Of a stretch of 64,000 nucleotides of DNA, positions 33,648 through 42,015 are shown one piece after another. The DNA is taken from the NCBI RefSeq assembly GCF_028994775.1, contig NZ_JAJQMN010000007.1, positions 1 to 64,000 on the forward strand. Reading direction: 5' to 3'. The position numbers and the translations under genes are program-made. Origin of the DNA: Promicromonospora iranensis. Its GTDB lineage: Bacteria; Actinomycetota; Actinomycetes; Actinomycetales; Cellulomonadaceae. The notes under the pieces are model-generated. The model did no database searches. It worked only from the letters and a program-made list of their open reading frames with translations, and was not told the DNA's origin. Position 1 is the first letter of the stretch. Each line of letters opens with the position of its first letter.

Positions 33648-34732
33648 CGGGCCGCCTCCTCACGCTGCTGCGCCAGCTCCTCGGCGCTGACCTCACGGAT
33701 CGACGCCGCCCCGCGCCGTCGGTTCACGAACGAGGTCAGGGCCGGGATGACGCCGTCGGGCATGAACAGGACGACCAGGCCGAGCAGGACGCCCGTGGCG
33801 ACCAGGTGGAGCTGCGTGTCGCCGTACTGGGACTTGAACACCTCGACCGCGTAGCCGACGACGACGGCGCCCAGCAGCGGGCCGAACAGGCTGCGCACCC
33901 CGCCGAGCAGCGACATGAGCACCATGTAGGTGCCGACCAGGATCGAGAACTGGAAGATCGGGTCGAGGTAGCCGAACCAGAGCGCGTACAGGCCGCCGCC
34001 GAGCGCGGTGAAGAAGGCGCTGACCACGAGCGCCGTGAGCTTGTAGGCGAAGGTGGGCACTCCCAGCGCCTGCGCCTTGTCCTCGTCCTCGCGGATGGCC
34101 TTGAGCCCGGCGCCGAGCCGGGACCGCTCGATGAGCCACCAGGTCAGCAGCGCGAGCGCGAGCAGCCCGGCGTGCAGGTAGAAGAAGCGTTCGTGCTGCT
34201 CGGGACGCAGCACCTCGGTGCCGAACGGCCGCGGTACGCGCAGCCCGTTCGAGCCGCCGGTGAACGTGTGCCAGCTCTGGAAGGTGAGCTGCAGGATCAG
34301 CACCAGTGCGATCGACGTGATCACGAACGAAGCGCCCCGCACGCGCAGCGACGCGATGCCCACGGGGATCGCGACGGCGGCGACGATCAGGCCGCCGGCG
34401 AGCAGCGCGAGCCACGGGTTCATGCCGGTGCGGAGGATGAGCAGCGCGGTGGCGTACCCGCCGAGCCCTGAGTAGGCGGCGTGGCCCAGCGAGATGTATC
34501 CGGTGAATCCGCCGACCAGGTTCCAGGACGTCGCGAGCACGGCGTAGCTGAGGATCACCACGCCGACGGACAGGATGAACGGGTCGGCGGCGAGGGACGG
34601 GAAGAGGAGCACCACCGCCACGAGGGCGAGCAGGCCGGCGGTCCGGGCCACCCGGACCGCCGTCGGCCGGGCACCCGTGGGACTGGACGCTGCCGGCCTT
34701 GCGGCCCCCGTGGGGCTAGAAGCGTTGGGCAA
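33644..34732 (-). CDS. livM: Branched-chain amino acid-type ABC permease, LivM-like
   Basis: A 362-residue permease with about ten membrane segments and the LivM motifs LVGGFTGYISLGHAAYSGLGGY and ALGVPTFAYKLTALVVSAFFTALGGGLYAL. A 30-residue Ser/Thr/Pro-rich N-terminal extension precedes the first segment. The start is TTG 34732, with GGAGG 5 nt upstream, overlapping the livH end by 17 bp. The C-terminal tail ends VREVSAEELAQQREE. Confidence 0.92.
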   Translation of the reverse strand: MPNASSPTGAARPAASSPTGARPTAVRVARTAGLLALVAVVLLFPSLAADPFILSVGVVILSYAVLATSWNLVGGFTGYISLGHAAYSGLGGYATALLILRTGMNPWLALLAGGLIVAAVAIPVGIASLRVRGASFVITSIALVLILQLTFQSWHTFTGGSNGLRVPRPFGTEVLRPEQHERFFYLHAGLLALALLTWWLIERSRLGAGLKAIREDEDKAQALGVPTFAYKLTALVVSAFFTALGGGLYALWFGYLDPIFQFSILVGTYMVLMSLLGGVRSLFGPLLGAVVVGYAVEVFKSQYGDTQLHLVATGVLLGLVVLFMPDGVIPALTSFVNRRRGAASIREVSAEELAQQREEAAR

Positions 34733-35600
34733 GGCGACCTCCGAAGAATCCCTGCGGGCGGATCATGAGGGTCACGAACAGGGCCAGGTAGAACACGGTC
34801 TGTGCCCAGGTGGTGCCGAGCGGTACCTGCAGCAGGCTCGCGGCGACGCCGAGCAGCATGGCTGCGATCGCGGCGCCGGGGATGCTGCCCAGTCCGCCGA
34901 CGACGATGATCGCCATCAGCGGCCCGATCCAGTGCCAGTGCAGCGACGGGTAGATCGTGTAGTCGAGCGCGAGCGCCGTGCCGCCGATCGCGGCCGTCGC
35001 CAGCCCCAGCCCGAAGCCGAGCCCGGCCACGCGGTCGGTGTCGATGCCGACGAGCCGCGCGGCCTCCGGGTGCTGGGTCGTGGCGCGCAGCGCCCTGCCG
35101 AAGGAGGTCTTGCGCAGGATCAGGTACAGCGCCCCCAGCGACAGCGCGGCCAGGGCGAACGCGATGAGCTTCACGACGGCGATGCTCACCCCGAACACCT
35201 CGAGGCTCGTGCCGGAGTACGGGAGCTGGACACGCCGCTGCGTCCCCGTCCACACGAACCCGAGCAGACCCTCGATGGTCAGGGCCACCGCGAACGTCAG
35301 CAGCACCGACATGGTCGTGAGACTGATGGGCCGCAGCCGGGACACGAGGAACCGCTGCATCCCGTACCCGACCACGAAGAACAGCGGCACCGTGATGACC
35401 AGCGAGAGGAGCGGGTCGAGCCCGGAGCGCTCGTGGAAGAACCAGGCCAGGTAGGCCGCGAGGATCAGGAACGCGGAGTGGGCGATCATGACCACCCGCA
35501 TGACGCCGAAGTACAGCGTCAGGCCCGCCGCCAGGAGGGCGTAGAGCCCGCCCAGCAGGATGCCCAGCACCAGGCTCTGCGCGAACAGGGCACCGGTCAT
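34716..35600 (-). CDS. livH: Branched-chain amino acid-type ABC permease, LivH-like
   Basis: A 294-residue permease with about eight membrane segments and LivH features: LVLGILLGGLYALLAAGLTLYFGVMRVV at the N-terminus, TSFGRALRATTQHPEAARLVGIDTDRV in the coupling loop, and VVGGLGSIPGAAIAAMLLG. It starts 4 bp after the binding-protein stop, so the order is livJ-livH-livM-livG-livF, the classical one. Confidence 0.93.
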   Translation of the reverse strand: MTGALFAQSLVLGILLGGLYALLAAGLTLYFGVMRVVMIAHSAFLILAAYLAWFFHERSGLDPLLSLVITVPLFFVVGYGMQRFLVSRLRPISLTTMSVLLTFAVALTIEGLLGFVWTGTQRRVQLPYSGTSLEVFGVSIAVVKLIAFALAALSLGALYLILRKTSFGRALRATTQHPEAARLVGIDTDRVAGLGFGLGLATAAIGGTALALDYTIYPSLHWHWIGPLMAIIVVGGLGSIPGAAIAAMLLGVAASLLQVPLGTTWAQTVFYLALFVTLMIRPQGFFGGRLAQRF

Positions 35601-35604
35601 GCGA

Positions 35605-36846
35605 TCACCACTCGGGCTTCGGGTGGATGATGTCGGCTTCCTTGACGTCCTCCGGCAGCACGATCGTGATCTCGCCGTCGACGTACTGCTGGATCAGGTG
35701 GGCGCTCTGCGGGCGGCCCTGGGCGTCCCAGCTGAGCGTGCCGACCACCGTCTCCACCTCGTTCTCGTGGAGCCAGTCGACGAGCTGCTGCTGGCACTCC
35801 GGTGACGGGTCGGCACAGCCGACGGCCTCGACCGCCGCGGCGACGACCTGGCCGGTGGTCCAGGCGTTGGCCTCGTCCTCGGCCGGCGGGGTGCCGTGCT
35901 CGGCCGTGTAGGCCTCCACGAACTCCTCGTTGGACGGGTACGGGGCGGTGGGCGTGTAGCCCGTCGGGGCGAGGATGCCCTCGGTCTTGTCGCCGATGGC
36001 GGCCGGGAACTCGGCGTTGGTGGGGGCGCCGGAGATCGCCGCCATGTCGGGCTGGTAGCCCTGCTGCTGCAGCGCGACGACGAGGTTGACGCCGTCCTGG
36101 TACTGGGAGCCGACGATCAGCAGGTCGGCGTCCGAGTCCGCGATCTTCGCCGCGATGCCGCTGAAGTCGGTGGTGTTGGGCGGGTAGACCTCGTCCTCCA
36201 CCACCTCGATCCCCGCGTCGGCGAGCTTGTCGCGCAGGCCGTACGCGGTGCCCTGGGCGAACGGGTCGTCCATCGAGGCGACGGCCACCGTCTTGGGCCG
36301 CTCGTCCTCGGGCAGCGCGAGGACGTACTCCGCGAGGTGGTCGTAGTGGTCGTCGGCGATGGCCGGCGCCGCGTAGAAGAGGTTGTCGAACCCCTGCTCG
36401 AAGACCTCGGCAGCGGCACCGGCGGGCTCGACGAAGAGGAAGCCGTAGTCCTGCGCGACCTGCGCGGCGGGCACGACGAGCCGGGTCGAGAACGGCCCGA
36501 AGACCAGGTCGACGCCGTCCTGGTTGATCAGTCGCTCGTAGTCCGAGGCGACCCGGTCGGCGTTCGACTGGTCGTCGACGATGATCAGCTCGACCTGGCG
36601 GCCCAGGAGCCCGCCGTTGGCGTTGACGTGCGCCGCCCAGGCCTCGTAGCCGCGCTGGACGCCCTTGCCGGGCTCGGCGAAGTCGCCGGTCAGGGGGAGC
36701 GATACCCCGATGACTATCGGGTCGTCCGGGCCGGCGGACCCTCCGTCCTGTGTGTTGCCTTCGTCGGGGCTCGCCAAGCAGGCGGACAGGGTCAGAGCCG
36801 TGGTCGCGGCGATAGCCGCTACCGTCAGCCGTCGGGTTGCTCTCAT
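35605..36846 (-). CDS. Substrate-binding lipoprotein of the Liv-type importer
   Basis: A 413-residue lipoprotein: signal peptide with lipobox LSAC (Cys23), then a periplasmic-binding fold of the LivJ class (IVIGVSLPLTGDFAEPGKGVQRGYEAW, VDLVFGPFSTRLVVPAAQVAQ, TVAVASMDDPFAQGTAYGLRD, AISGAPTNAEFPAAIGDKTEG). The ligand is not evident. The nearby LacI-type regulator, tandem LacI-like operators at its promoter and the downstream sugar dehydrogenase favour a carbohydrate-derived compound over branched-chain amino acids. It is the first and probably most expressed gene of the operon. Confidence 0.9.
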   Translation of the reverse strand: MRATRRLTVAAIAATTALTLSACLASPDEGNTQDGGSAGPDDPIVIGVSLPLTGDFAEPGKGVQRGYEAWAAHVNANGGLLGRQVELIIVDDQSNADRVASDYERLINQDGVDLVFGPFSTRLVVPAAQVAQDYGFLFVEPAGAAAEVFEQGFDNLFYAAPAIADDHYDHLAEYVLALPEDERPKTVAVASMDDPFAQGTAYGLRDKLADAGIEVVEDEVYPPNTTDFSGIAAKIADSDADLLIVGSQYQDGVNLVVALQQQGYQPDMAAISGAPTNAEFPAAIGDKTEGILAPTGYTPTAPYPSNEEFVEAYTAEHGTPPAEDEANAWTTGQVVAAAVEAVGCADPSPECQQQLVDWLHENEVETVVGTLSWDAQGRPQSAHLIQQYVDGEITIVLPEDVKEADIIHPKPEW

Positions 36847-36861
36847 GGTCCACTCCTTTGT

Positions 36862-36888
36862 GGCAAGCGCTTCCGTAACCGCTTACGG
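36862..36888. promoter_or_regulatory. Tandem LacI-family operators
   Basis: GGCAAGCGCTTCC (36862-36874) has the AAGCGCTT core of LacI-type boxes. It overlaps CCGTAACCGCTTACGG (36873-36888), an imperfect palindrome with the same TAA-CG-TTA pattern. They lie 16-42 bp upstream of the binding-protein ATG and 85-111 bp from the divergent LacI-family gene, so they probably control both. Confidence 0.7.
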
Positions 36889-36972
36889 CACTCTAGGAAC
36901 TGGGACCCTTGGTGACAAGGGTCTTGGCCCGATCCATGACGTTCGGTGAACCATCCGTGGCGAGGAGGCCTC

Positions 36973-38007
36973 ATGCCGAAGCACACCGCCGGGCTGCGCC
37001 TGATCGATGTCGCCGACCAGGCAGGCGTGTCGATCGCCACCGCCTCACGCGCGCTCTCCGGGGCGGCCGGGGTGTCCGAGGCGCTGGCCGAACGCGTGCG
37101 CACAGTGGCCGCGGACCTGGGCTACGTGGCGAACGTGCACGCACGGTCGCTCGCCAGCGGCGCCAGCCCGGGGGTGGGACTGGTGGTGCACGAGATCGGC
37201 GACCCGTACTTCGCCGAGATCGCCAGCGGCGTGCTGGAGGTCGCGAGCACGCACGGGCGCATGGTCCAGATCTGTCACACCGGCCGGGACCCGTTCACCG
37301 AGGTGGCGCAGCTGCGGGCGCTCGTGAACGCCCGTGTCGGGATCATCGTCGTGGCCGGTTCCGGACACCTGGACCGCGACATCCAGGCCCGGATGAAGGC
37401 CGAGGTGCAGGGCTTCGAGGCGGTCGGCGGGCGCGTCGCCGTGATCGGGCGCCATCCCCAGCTCGGGGTCGACGCAGTGGTCCCCGCGAACGTCGAGGGC
37501 GGCCGCGCGATCGCCGAGCACCTGCTCCAGCTCGGGCACCGCCGCATCGGCGTCACGGCCGGGGCGCGGGGGCTGGCGACGATGGCAGACCGGCTCGCCG
37601 GCGTCGAGCAGGCGCTCGGCGCGTACGGCCTGACGCTGCGTGACCTGCCCGTGGTCGAGGCGGAGTTCACGCTCGAGGGCGGCAAGGAGGCCGCCCGCCG
37701 CATCCTCGACGAGCACCCGGACGTCACGGCGGTCCTCGCGCTCAACGACGACATGGCCGTCGGCGTGCTGTCGGTGCTGGGGGAGCGGGGCATCGCGGTT
37801 CCCGGCGAGGTGTCGGTCACCGGGTTCGACGACGTCAGCGTGGCCGGCCACCTGTCGCCCGCGCTGACGACGGTGCGCCTGCCGATGAAGGAGATGGGAC
37901 GCCAGGCGCTCGAGCTCGCGCTGCTGCCGCGGGCCGCCCGGCCCCGGCGTCGGACCGCGGAGCAGCAGCTCATGGTGCGGGCTTCTACGGCGCGGGCGCG
38001 GGGCTGA
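36973..38007 (+). CDS. LacI-family transcriptional regulator
   Basis: A 344-residue regulator. The N-terminal HTH is LRLIDVADQAGVSIATASRALSG with hinge VRTVAADLGYVANVHARSLASG. The ligand-binding core contains GLVVHEIGDPYFAEIASGV, NVEGGRAIAEHLLQLGHRRIG and AVLALNDDMAVGVLSVLGERG. The start is ATG 36973, with GGAGG 4 nt upstream, rather than the upstream in-frame GTG. It is divergent from the Liv-type operon and is expected to repress it until a sugar-like inducer binds. Confidence 0.93.
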   Translation: MPKHTAGLRLIDVADQAGVSIATASRALSGAAGVSEALAERVRTVAADLGYVANVHARSLASGASPGVGLVVHEIGDPYFAEIASGVLEVASTHGRMVQICHTGRDPFTEVAQLRALVNARVGIIVVAGSGHLDRDIQARMKAEVQGFEAVGGRVAVIGRHPQLGVDAVVPANVEGGRAIAEHLLQLGHRRIGVTAGARGLATMADRLAGVEQALGAYGLTLRDLPVVEAEFTLEGGKEAARRILDEHPDVTAVLALNDDMAVGVLSVLGERGIAVPGEVSVTGFDDVSVAGHLSPALTTVRLPMKEMGRQALELALLPRAARPRRRTAEQQLMVRASTARARG

Positions 38008-38057
38008 TCGCCCCGCGTGCGAGGACGCCGTGGTGCTCCCGAGTGGGACCTGCGCCG

Positions 38058-38098
38058 TCTGACACTGGCGTCTGATACTGGCGTCTGACTCAGACGCC
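38058..38098. repeat. Tandem 13-mer and palindrome at a convergent gene junction
   Basis: TCTGA(C/T)ACTGGCG occurs twice head to tail (38058-38083). The second copy runs into a 9-bp palindrome, GGCGTCTGA-C-TCAGACGCC (38080-38098), which overlaps the stop of the hydrolase gene. It probably acts as a terminator for the LacI gene and/or hydrolase operon. Confidence 0.5.
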
Positions 38099-38905
38099 GG
38101 CGTCCCTGGCTTCTTGTCGCGGTGCCGGTTCGACCGGGAGCAGGGCGGGGGACGGTTCGGCCGTCGTCAGCCAGTGGGCCAGGACGTCGTGGAACAGCTC
38201 GGGGTCCTCGGCGCTCCAGACATGGTGCATGCCGGGCGCCAGCCGGGCGACGGCGCGGGGCACGCGGGAGACGATGTCGTCGAGCGCCCGGCGCACGGTT
38301 TGCGGCTCCTTCTCGCCGGCGATCGCGAGCATCGGCGCCCGGAGGTCGCGGAGGCCCTCGAGGTCGGCGGCCGGGACACCGTCGTAGACCTGGGTCATCA
38401 TCCGGCGGGCGGAGTCGCGGTCGATGCCGAGGCCCGTCGAGACGAACGCGTCGACGGAGTCAGCAGGCAGGCGGAACGCTCGGGCGAGACCGTTCCAGTA
38501 CCCGGGGCTCGACCAGAACGACACCTGTGCCAGCCCGCTCCAGCGGGTGAGTCGCCCGACGCCGCGCAGCGCGGCGCCCGTCACGAACGCGCTGCGGACC
38601 AGGTCGGGATGGCGGGCGGCGAGCAGTGTCCCGAGGACACCGCCGAGGGACAGCCCGACCACGTGCGCGCGTCCGTCGTGGGCCCGGTTGCGGACGAGGT
38701 CGGCCAGGTCGTCGGTCACCGCCATGAGATCGGTCCAGGGGCGGCCCGCCGATGCGCCGAAGCCAGGCAGGTCCGGGACCAGCGCGTGGTGGTCCGCGAG
38801 TGCTGCGGCCTGCTCGGTCCACATCCAGCCCGCGACGTTCCCGCCGTGCAGGTAGAGCACGGTCTCGGAGGCGTCGGGGTGCAGCTCGGCCACGTGCAGG
38901 TTCAC
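38090..38905 (-). CDS. Alpha/beta hydrolase (paralog A)
   Basis: A 271-residue alpha/beta-hydrolase-fold protein with oxyanion region YLHGGNVAGWMW, LVPDLPGFGASAG, nucleophile elbow GLSLGGVLG (catalytic Ser), and C-terminal His in MHHVWSAEDPELFHDVLAHWL. It is closely similar along its whole length to the next gene upstream, so the two are tandem duplicates. They overlap by 4 bp. The substrate is unknown; such proteins hydrolyse esters, lactones or epoxides. Confidence 0.87.
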   Translation of the reverse strand: MNLHVAELHPDASETVLYLHGGNVAGWMWTEQAAALADHHALVPDLPGFGASAGRPWTDLMAVTDDLADLVRNRAHDGRAHVVGLSLGGVLGTLLAARHPDLVRSAFVTGAALRGVGRLTRWSGLAQVSFWSSPGYWNGLARAFRLPADSVDAFVSTGLGIDRDSARRMMTQVYDGVPAADLEGLRDLRAPMLAIAGEKEPQTVRRALDDIVSRVPRAVARLAPGMHHVWSAEDPELFHDVLAHWLTTAEPSPALLPVEPAPRQEARDAGV

Positions 38906-39738
38906 AGCGCTGCCTCCGGTGTCCCTCGTCGCCGCGTCCCGACCGGGAGCAGGGCGGGGGACGGTTCACCCGTCGCCAGCCAGTGGGCGAGCGTGGTGTG
39001 GAACAGGTCCGGGTCCTCGACGTCCCAGACATGGTGCATGCCTGGGGCGAGCCGCGCTACGGCATGGGGCACGCGGGAGGTCACCTCGTCCAGCGCGTCA
39101 CGGAAGGTCCGGGATTCCTTCTCGCCGACGATCGCGAGAATCGGGGCGGTCAGCCGGCGGAGCCCGTCGAGGTCGCGGGCCGGCACGCCGTCGTAGAGCT
39201 GCGGGACCATGCGGCGGACCGAGTCGCGATCGATCCCCAGCCCGGTCGTGACGAACAGGTCGATCGCGTCCGGTGGCAGGCGGTACATCCGGGCGGTCGT
39301 CCTCCAGTACCAGGGGCTGCCGAAGAAGCGGATCTGCGCCAGCCCCGCCCAGCGGGTGAACCCTTGCACGCCGCGCAAGATCGCCCCGGTCACGAAGACG
39401 CTCCGGATCACGTCCGGGTGGCGCGCCGCGAGGGCCGTCCCGACGACGCCGCCGAGCGACATCCCGACCACGTGGGCCCGCCCGTCGTGGGCCCGCTCGC
39501 GGACGAGGTCCGCCAGCTCGTCGACCGTCGTCGAGAGGTCGGTCCACGGGTGCTGTGCCGAGGCGCCGAACCCAGGCAGGTCCGGGATGAGGGCGTGGTG
39601 GTCGGTGAGCGCCTTGGCCTGCTCGGACCACGACCAGCCGGCGACGTTCCCGCCGTGCAGGAACAGGACCGACTCGCCGGCGTCGGGGCGCTGCTCGGCA
39701 AGGTAGATGCCCGTGGGGCGGTTCGTCGCGGAGCTCAC
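38902..39738 (-). CDS. Alpha/beta hydrolase (paralog B)
   Basis: A 278-residue alpha/beta hydrolase with FLHGGNVAGWSWSEQAKALTD, LIPDLPGFGASAQ, nucleophile elbow GMSLGGVVG, and His in MHHVWDVEDPDLFHTTLAHWL. Paralog A shows the same motifs in the same order, and both share the block EPSPALLPV near the end. Its start overlaps the PadR gene stop by 4 bp, so the order padR-hydrolase B-hydrolase A forms one transcript. Retention of both copies suggests divergent substrates. Confidence 0.87.
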   Translation of the reverse strand: MSSATNRPTGIYLAEQRPDAGESVLFLHGGNVAGWSWSEQAKALTDHHALIPDLPGFGASAQHPWTDLSTTVDELADLVRERAHDGRAHVVGMSLGGVVGTALAARHPDVIRSVFVTGAILRGVQGFTRWAGLAQIRFFGSPWYWRTTARMYRLPPDAIDLFVTTGLGIDRDSVRRMVPQLYDGVPARDLDGLRRLTAPILAIVGEKESRTFRDALDEVTSRVPHAVARLAPGMHHVWDVEDPDLFHTTLAHWLATGEPSPALLPVGTRRRGTPEAAL

Positions 39739-40247
39739 AGTGCGTCCTCCAGCTCGTCGAGCCAGGCGAGCTCGGCCTTGACCTCGCGGATGCCGTTGCG
39801 CAGCGTCGCTGACCGGAGCCGGGTGGCCAGGTCGCCATCGTGGACCGGGATGCTCTCCAGTGTGGCGAGCAGGCGGAGGGCCGCGTCCCGGCGCTCCGCG
39901 AGGAGCGCGCGGACCAGCTCGGGGTCGTTCTCCCGGCCGACGAGGAAGAGCCTGCCGAGGAACGGCTCCCTCGGCCGGTCGTCTGGCAGCGGGGAGCGGA
40001 GCCAGGCCGCCAGCGAGGCCCGGCCCTCGTCGGTGAGCCGGTGCTCGCGGCGGTCGGGCTTGCCCGGCTGCGGGATGACCCGGACGTCGACGAGACCGTC
40101 GCGTTCGAGCTGGGCAAGCGTGCGGTAGATCTGGGCCTGATCGGCCGACCAGAAGTGCGCGACGGTGCCGTCGAACGTCTTCTTGAGGTCGTAGCCGGTC
40201 ATGGGCTTCAGGTCGAGGAGGCCGAGGATCAGGGCGTTGAGTGCCAT
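39735..40247 (-). CDS. PadR-family transcriptional regulator
   Basis: A 170-residue regulator with the PadR winged helix (ALILGLLDLKPMTGYDLKKTF, then FWSADQAQIYRTLAQLERDGLVDVR and DRREHRLTDEGRASLAAWL) and the C-terminal helical dimerization domain. The start is ATG 40247. It heads the operon with two hydrolases and lies divergent from the MFS gene. Two CATATATG boxes just upstream are probable binding sites, so it may control itself, the hydrolases and the MFS exporter in response to a hydrophobic compound. Confidence 0.93.
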   Translation of the reverse strand: MALNALILGLLDLKPMTGYDLKKTFDGTVAHFWSADQAQIYRTLAQLERDGLVDVRVIPQPGKPDRREHRLTDEGRASLAAWLRSPLPDDRPREPFLGRLFLVGRENDPELVRALLAERRDAALRLLATLESIPVHDGDLATRLRSATLRNGIREVKAELAWLDELEDAL

Positions 40248-40265
40248 GTCCGATACCCTACAGCA

Positions 40266-40289
40266 CATATATGAGACTGTGCATATATG
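40266..40289. promoter_or_regulatory. Probable PadR operator
   Basis: Two identical palindromic CATATATG boxes (40266-40273 and 40282-40289) are spaced 16 bp start to start. This AT-rich island stands out in a 70 percent G+C region and lies 19-42 bp before the padR start. Confidence 0.65.
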
Positions 40290-40430
40290 AAAGTCGGGCA
40301 GCTCGGCCGTGCGACATCGTTCGCGCGGGCAACTATGTAGGGTGCAGACATCCCCGCCCCTGGCAGTGCCCGTGCTGCGGACCTCCGCGCGCGACGGGGC
40401 GCCACCGCATCGAAGGAACGTCTGTCACCC

Positions 40431-41891
40431 ATGAGATTCAGCTTCCCGCCCGGCGGTCAGGATCGGTCCCGGCTCACGTACGTGCCCAGGCCGGGCCTGG
40501 TGATCGCGGTGCTCGCGTTCGCAGGTATGGGGGCGTCGTTCATGCAGACGATCCTGCTGCCGATCCAGTCGGAGCTGCCGCTCCTGCTGGGGGAGTCCCG
40601 AGACGTCACCGCCTGGGCCATCACGGTGACGCTGCTGGTCGCGGCGATCTGTACACCCATATCGGGGCGGCTCGGTGACATGTACGGCAAGAAGACCGTC
40701 GCGCTCGCCCTGCTCGGCCTGCTCGTGCTCGGCTCGGTCGTCGCCGCGCTGTCGTCGTCCGTGGTGCTCCTGATCGTCGGCCGCGGCCTGCAGGGCATGG
40801 GCATGGGCGTGATCCCGCTCGGCATCTCGATCCTGCGCGACGTGCTGCACAAGGAACGGCTCGGGTCGGGCATCGCGATGGTCAGTGCGACGCTCGGCGT
40901 CGGCGGTGCCCTCGGCCTGCCGATCAGCGCGTTCGTGACCGAGCACTACGACTGGCACGTGATGTTCTGGGTGGCGGCAGGGATCGGTCTGCTCGCGCTG
41001 GTGCTGGTGGCCCGGATCGTGCCGGTCAGCACGATGCGGGCGGGCGGGAAGCTCGACGTGGTCGGCGTGATCGGCCTGGCCGTCGGACTGACCGGGGTGC
41101 TGCTGGCGGTCTCCCGCGGGAACGACTGGGGGTGGGGGTCGCCCCGCACGCTCGGGCTGCTGCTCGGCGGCCTGGTCGTGCTCCTCGTGTGGGGCTGGTA
41201 CGAGCTGCGGATCGATGCTCCGCTCGTGGATCTGCGGGTCACGGCGCGCGGCACCGTGCTGTTCACCAACCTCGCCTCGATAGCGATGGGCTTCGCCCTG
41301 TTCGCGTCGCAGGTCGTGTTCCCGCAGCTGCTCGAGCTGCCGGCCGAGGCGGGCGGGCTGGGGCTCAGCCTGATGCAGGCGAGCCTGATCCTCATGCCCG
41401 CGGGTCTGGCGATGCTCGCGATGTCGCCGGTCGCGGGCCGGCTCGAGCACCGCTTCGGCCCCAAGCCCTTGCTCGCGGCGGGGTCGGCCATCATCGCGCT
41501 CTCCTACGTGATCGCCGTCGCCGTCGACCTGGAGGTGTGGCACGTCCTGGTGGTCAACACCGTGCTCGGCATCGGCATCGGCCTGGGGTTCGCGGCCATG
41601 CCCGCACTGATCATGCAGGTCGTGCCCGCGCGCGAGACGGGAGCGGCCAACGGGCTCAACACCCTCATGCGGTCCCTCGGCACGACGTCGGCCGCCGCCG
41701 TCGTGGGCGGCGTGCTCGCCGCGGGAGGTGCCGAGCTGGACGGGGTGCCGGTGCCGTCCGACGACGCGTTCCGGACGGCGTTGCTGCTGGGCCTCCTCGC
41801 GGCGCTCGTGTGCACGGTCCTCGCGCTGCTCATCCCGCGGCCGAGGCTCGCGGAGGACGAGCGGCCCTCGTTGCCGGACGGGGTCCTGTAG
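40431..41891 (+). CDS. MFS exporter, DHA2 (14-segment) type
   Basis: A 486-residue transporter with about 14 hydrophobic segments, motif A GRLGDMYGKKTV after segment 2, and motif C-like LGVGGALGLPISAFV in segment 5. Length and pattern match drug:H+ antiporters of the EmrB/QacA class. It is divergent from the padR-hydrolase operon and 124 bp upstream of an ATP-grasp ligase gene on the same strand, so it could export either a toxic compound or the product of that ligase. Confidence 0.9.
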   Translation: MRFSFPPGGQDRSRLTYVPRPGLVIAVLAFAGMGASFMQTILLPIQSELPLLLGESRDVTAWAITVTLLVAAICTPISGRLGDMYGKKTVALALLGLLVLGSVVAALSSSVVLLIVGRGLQGMGMGVIPLGISILRDVLHKERLGSGIAMVSATLGVGGALGLPISAFVTEHYDWHVMFWVAAGIGLLALVLVARIVPVSTMRAGGKLDVVGVIGLAVGLTGVLLAVSRGNDWGWGSPRTLGLLLGGLVVLLVWGWYELRIDAPLVDLRVTARGTVLFTNLASIAMGFALFASQVVFPQLLELPAEAGGLGLSLMQASLILMPAGLAMLAMSPVAGRLEHRFGPKPLLAAGSAIIALSYVIAVAVDLEVWHVLVVNTVLGIGIGLGFAAMPALIMQVVPARETGAANGLNTLMRSLGTTSAAAVVGGVLAAGGAELDGVPVPSDDAFRTALLLGLLAALVCTVLALLIPRPRLAEDERPSLPDGVL

Positions 41892-41970
41892 CGCGGGGCC
41901 ACGTCCACCACGCGGCGCCCCCGCGTGGACAAGAACCTCCACGCGATCCGTGGCAGGCTGGGCGCCATGT

Positions 41971-41985
41971 TGAGAACGACTCTCG
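41971..41985. promoter_or_regulatory. Zur-like box upstream of the ATP-grasp gene (weaker)
   Basis: TGAGAACGACTCTCG matches 13 of 15 positions of the perfect box TGAGAA-CGA-TTCTCA found at 44799-44813. It ends 30 bp before the GTG start of the ATP-grasp gene. It suggests that this ligase belongs to the same zinc-starvation regulon. Confidence 0.5.
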
Positions 41986-42015
41986 TTCGCGCCCGCCTCC
42001 ACGGAGCGTGCTGAC

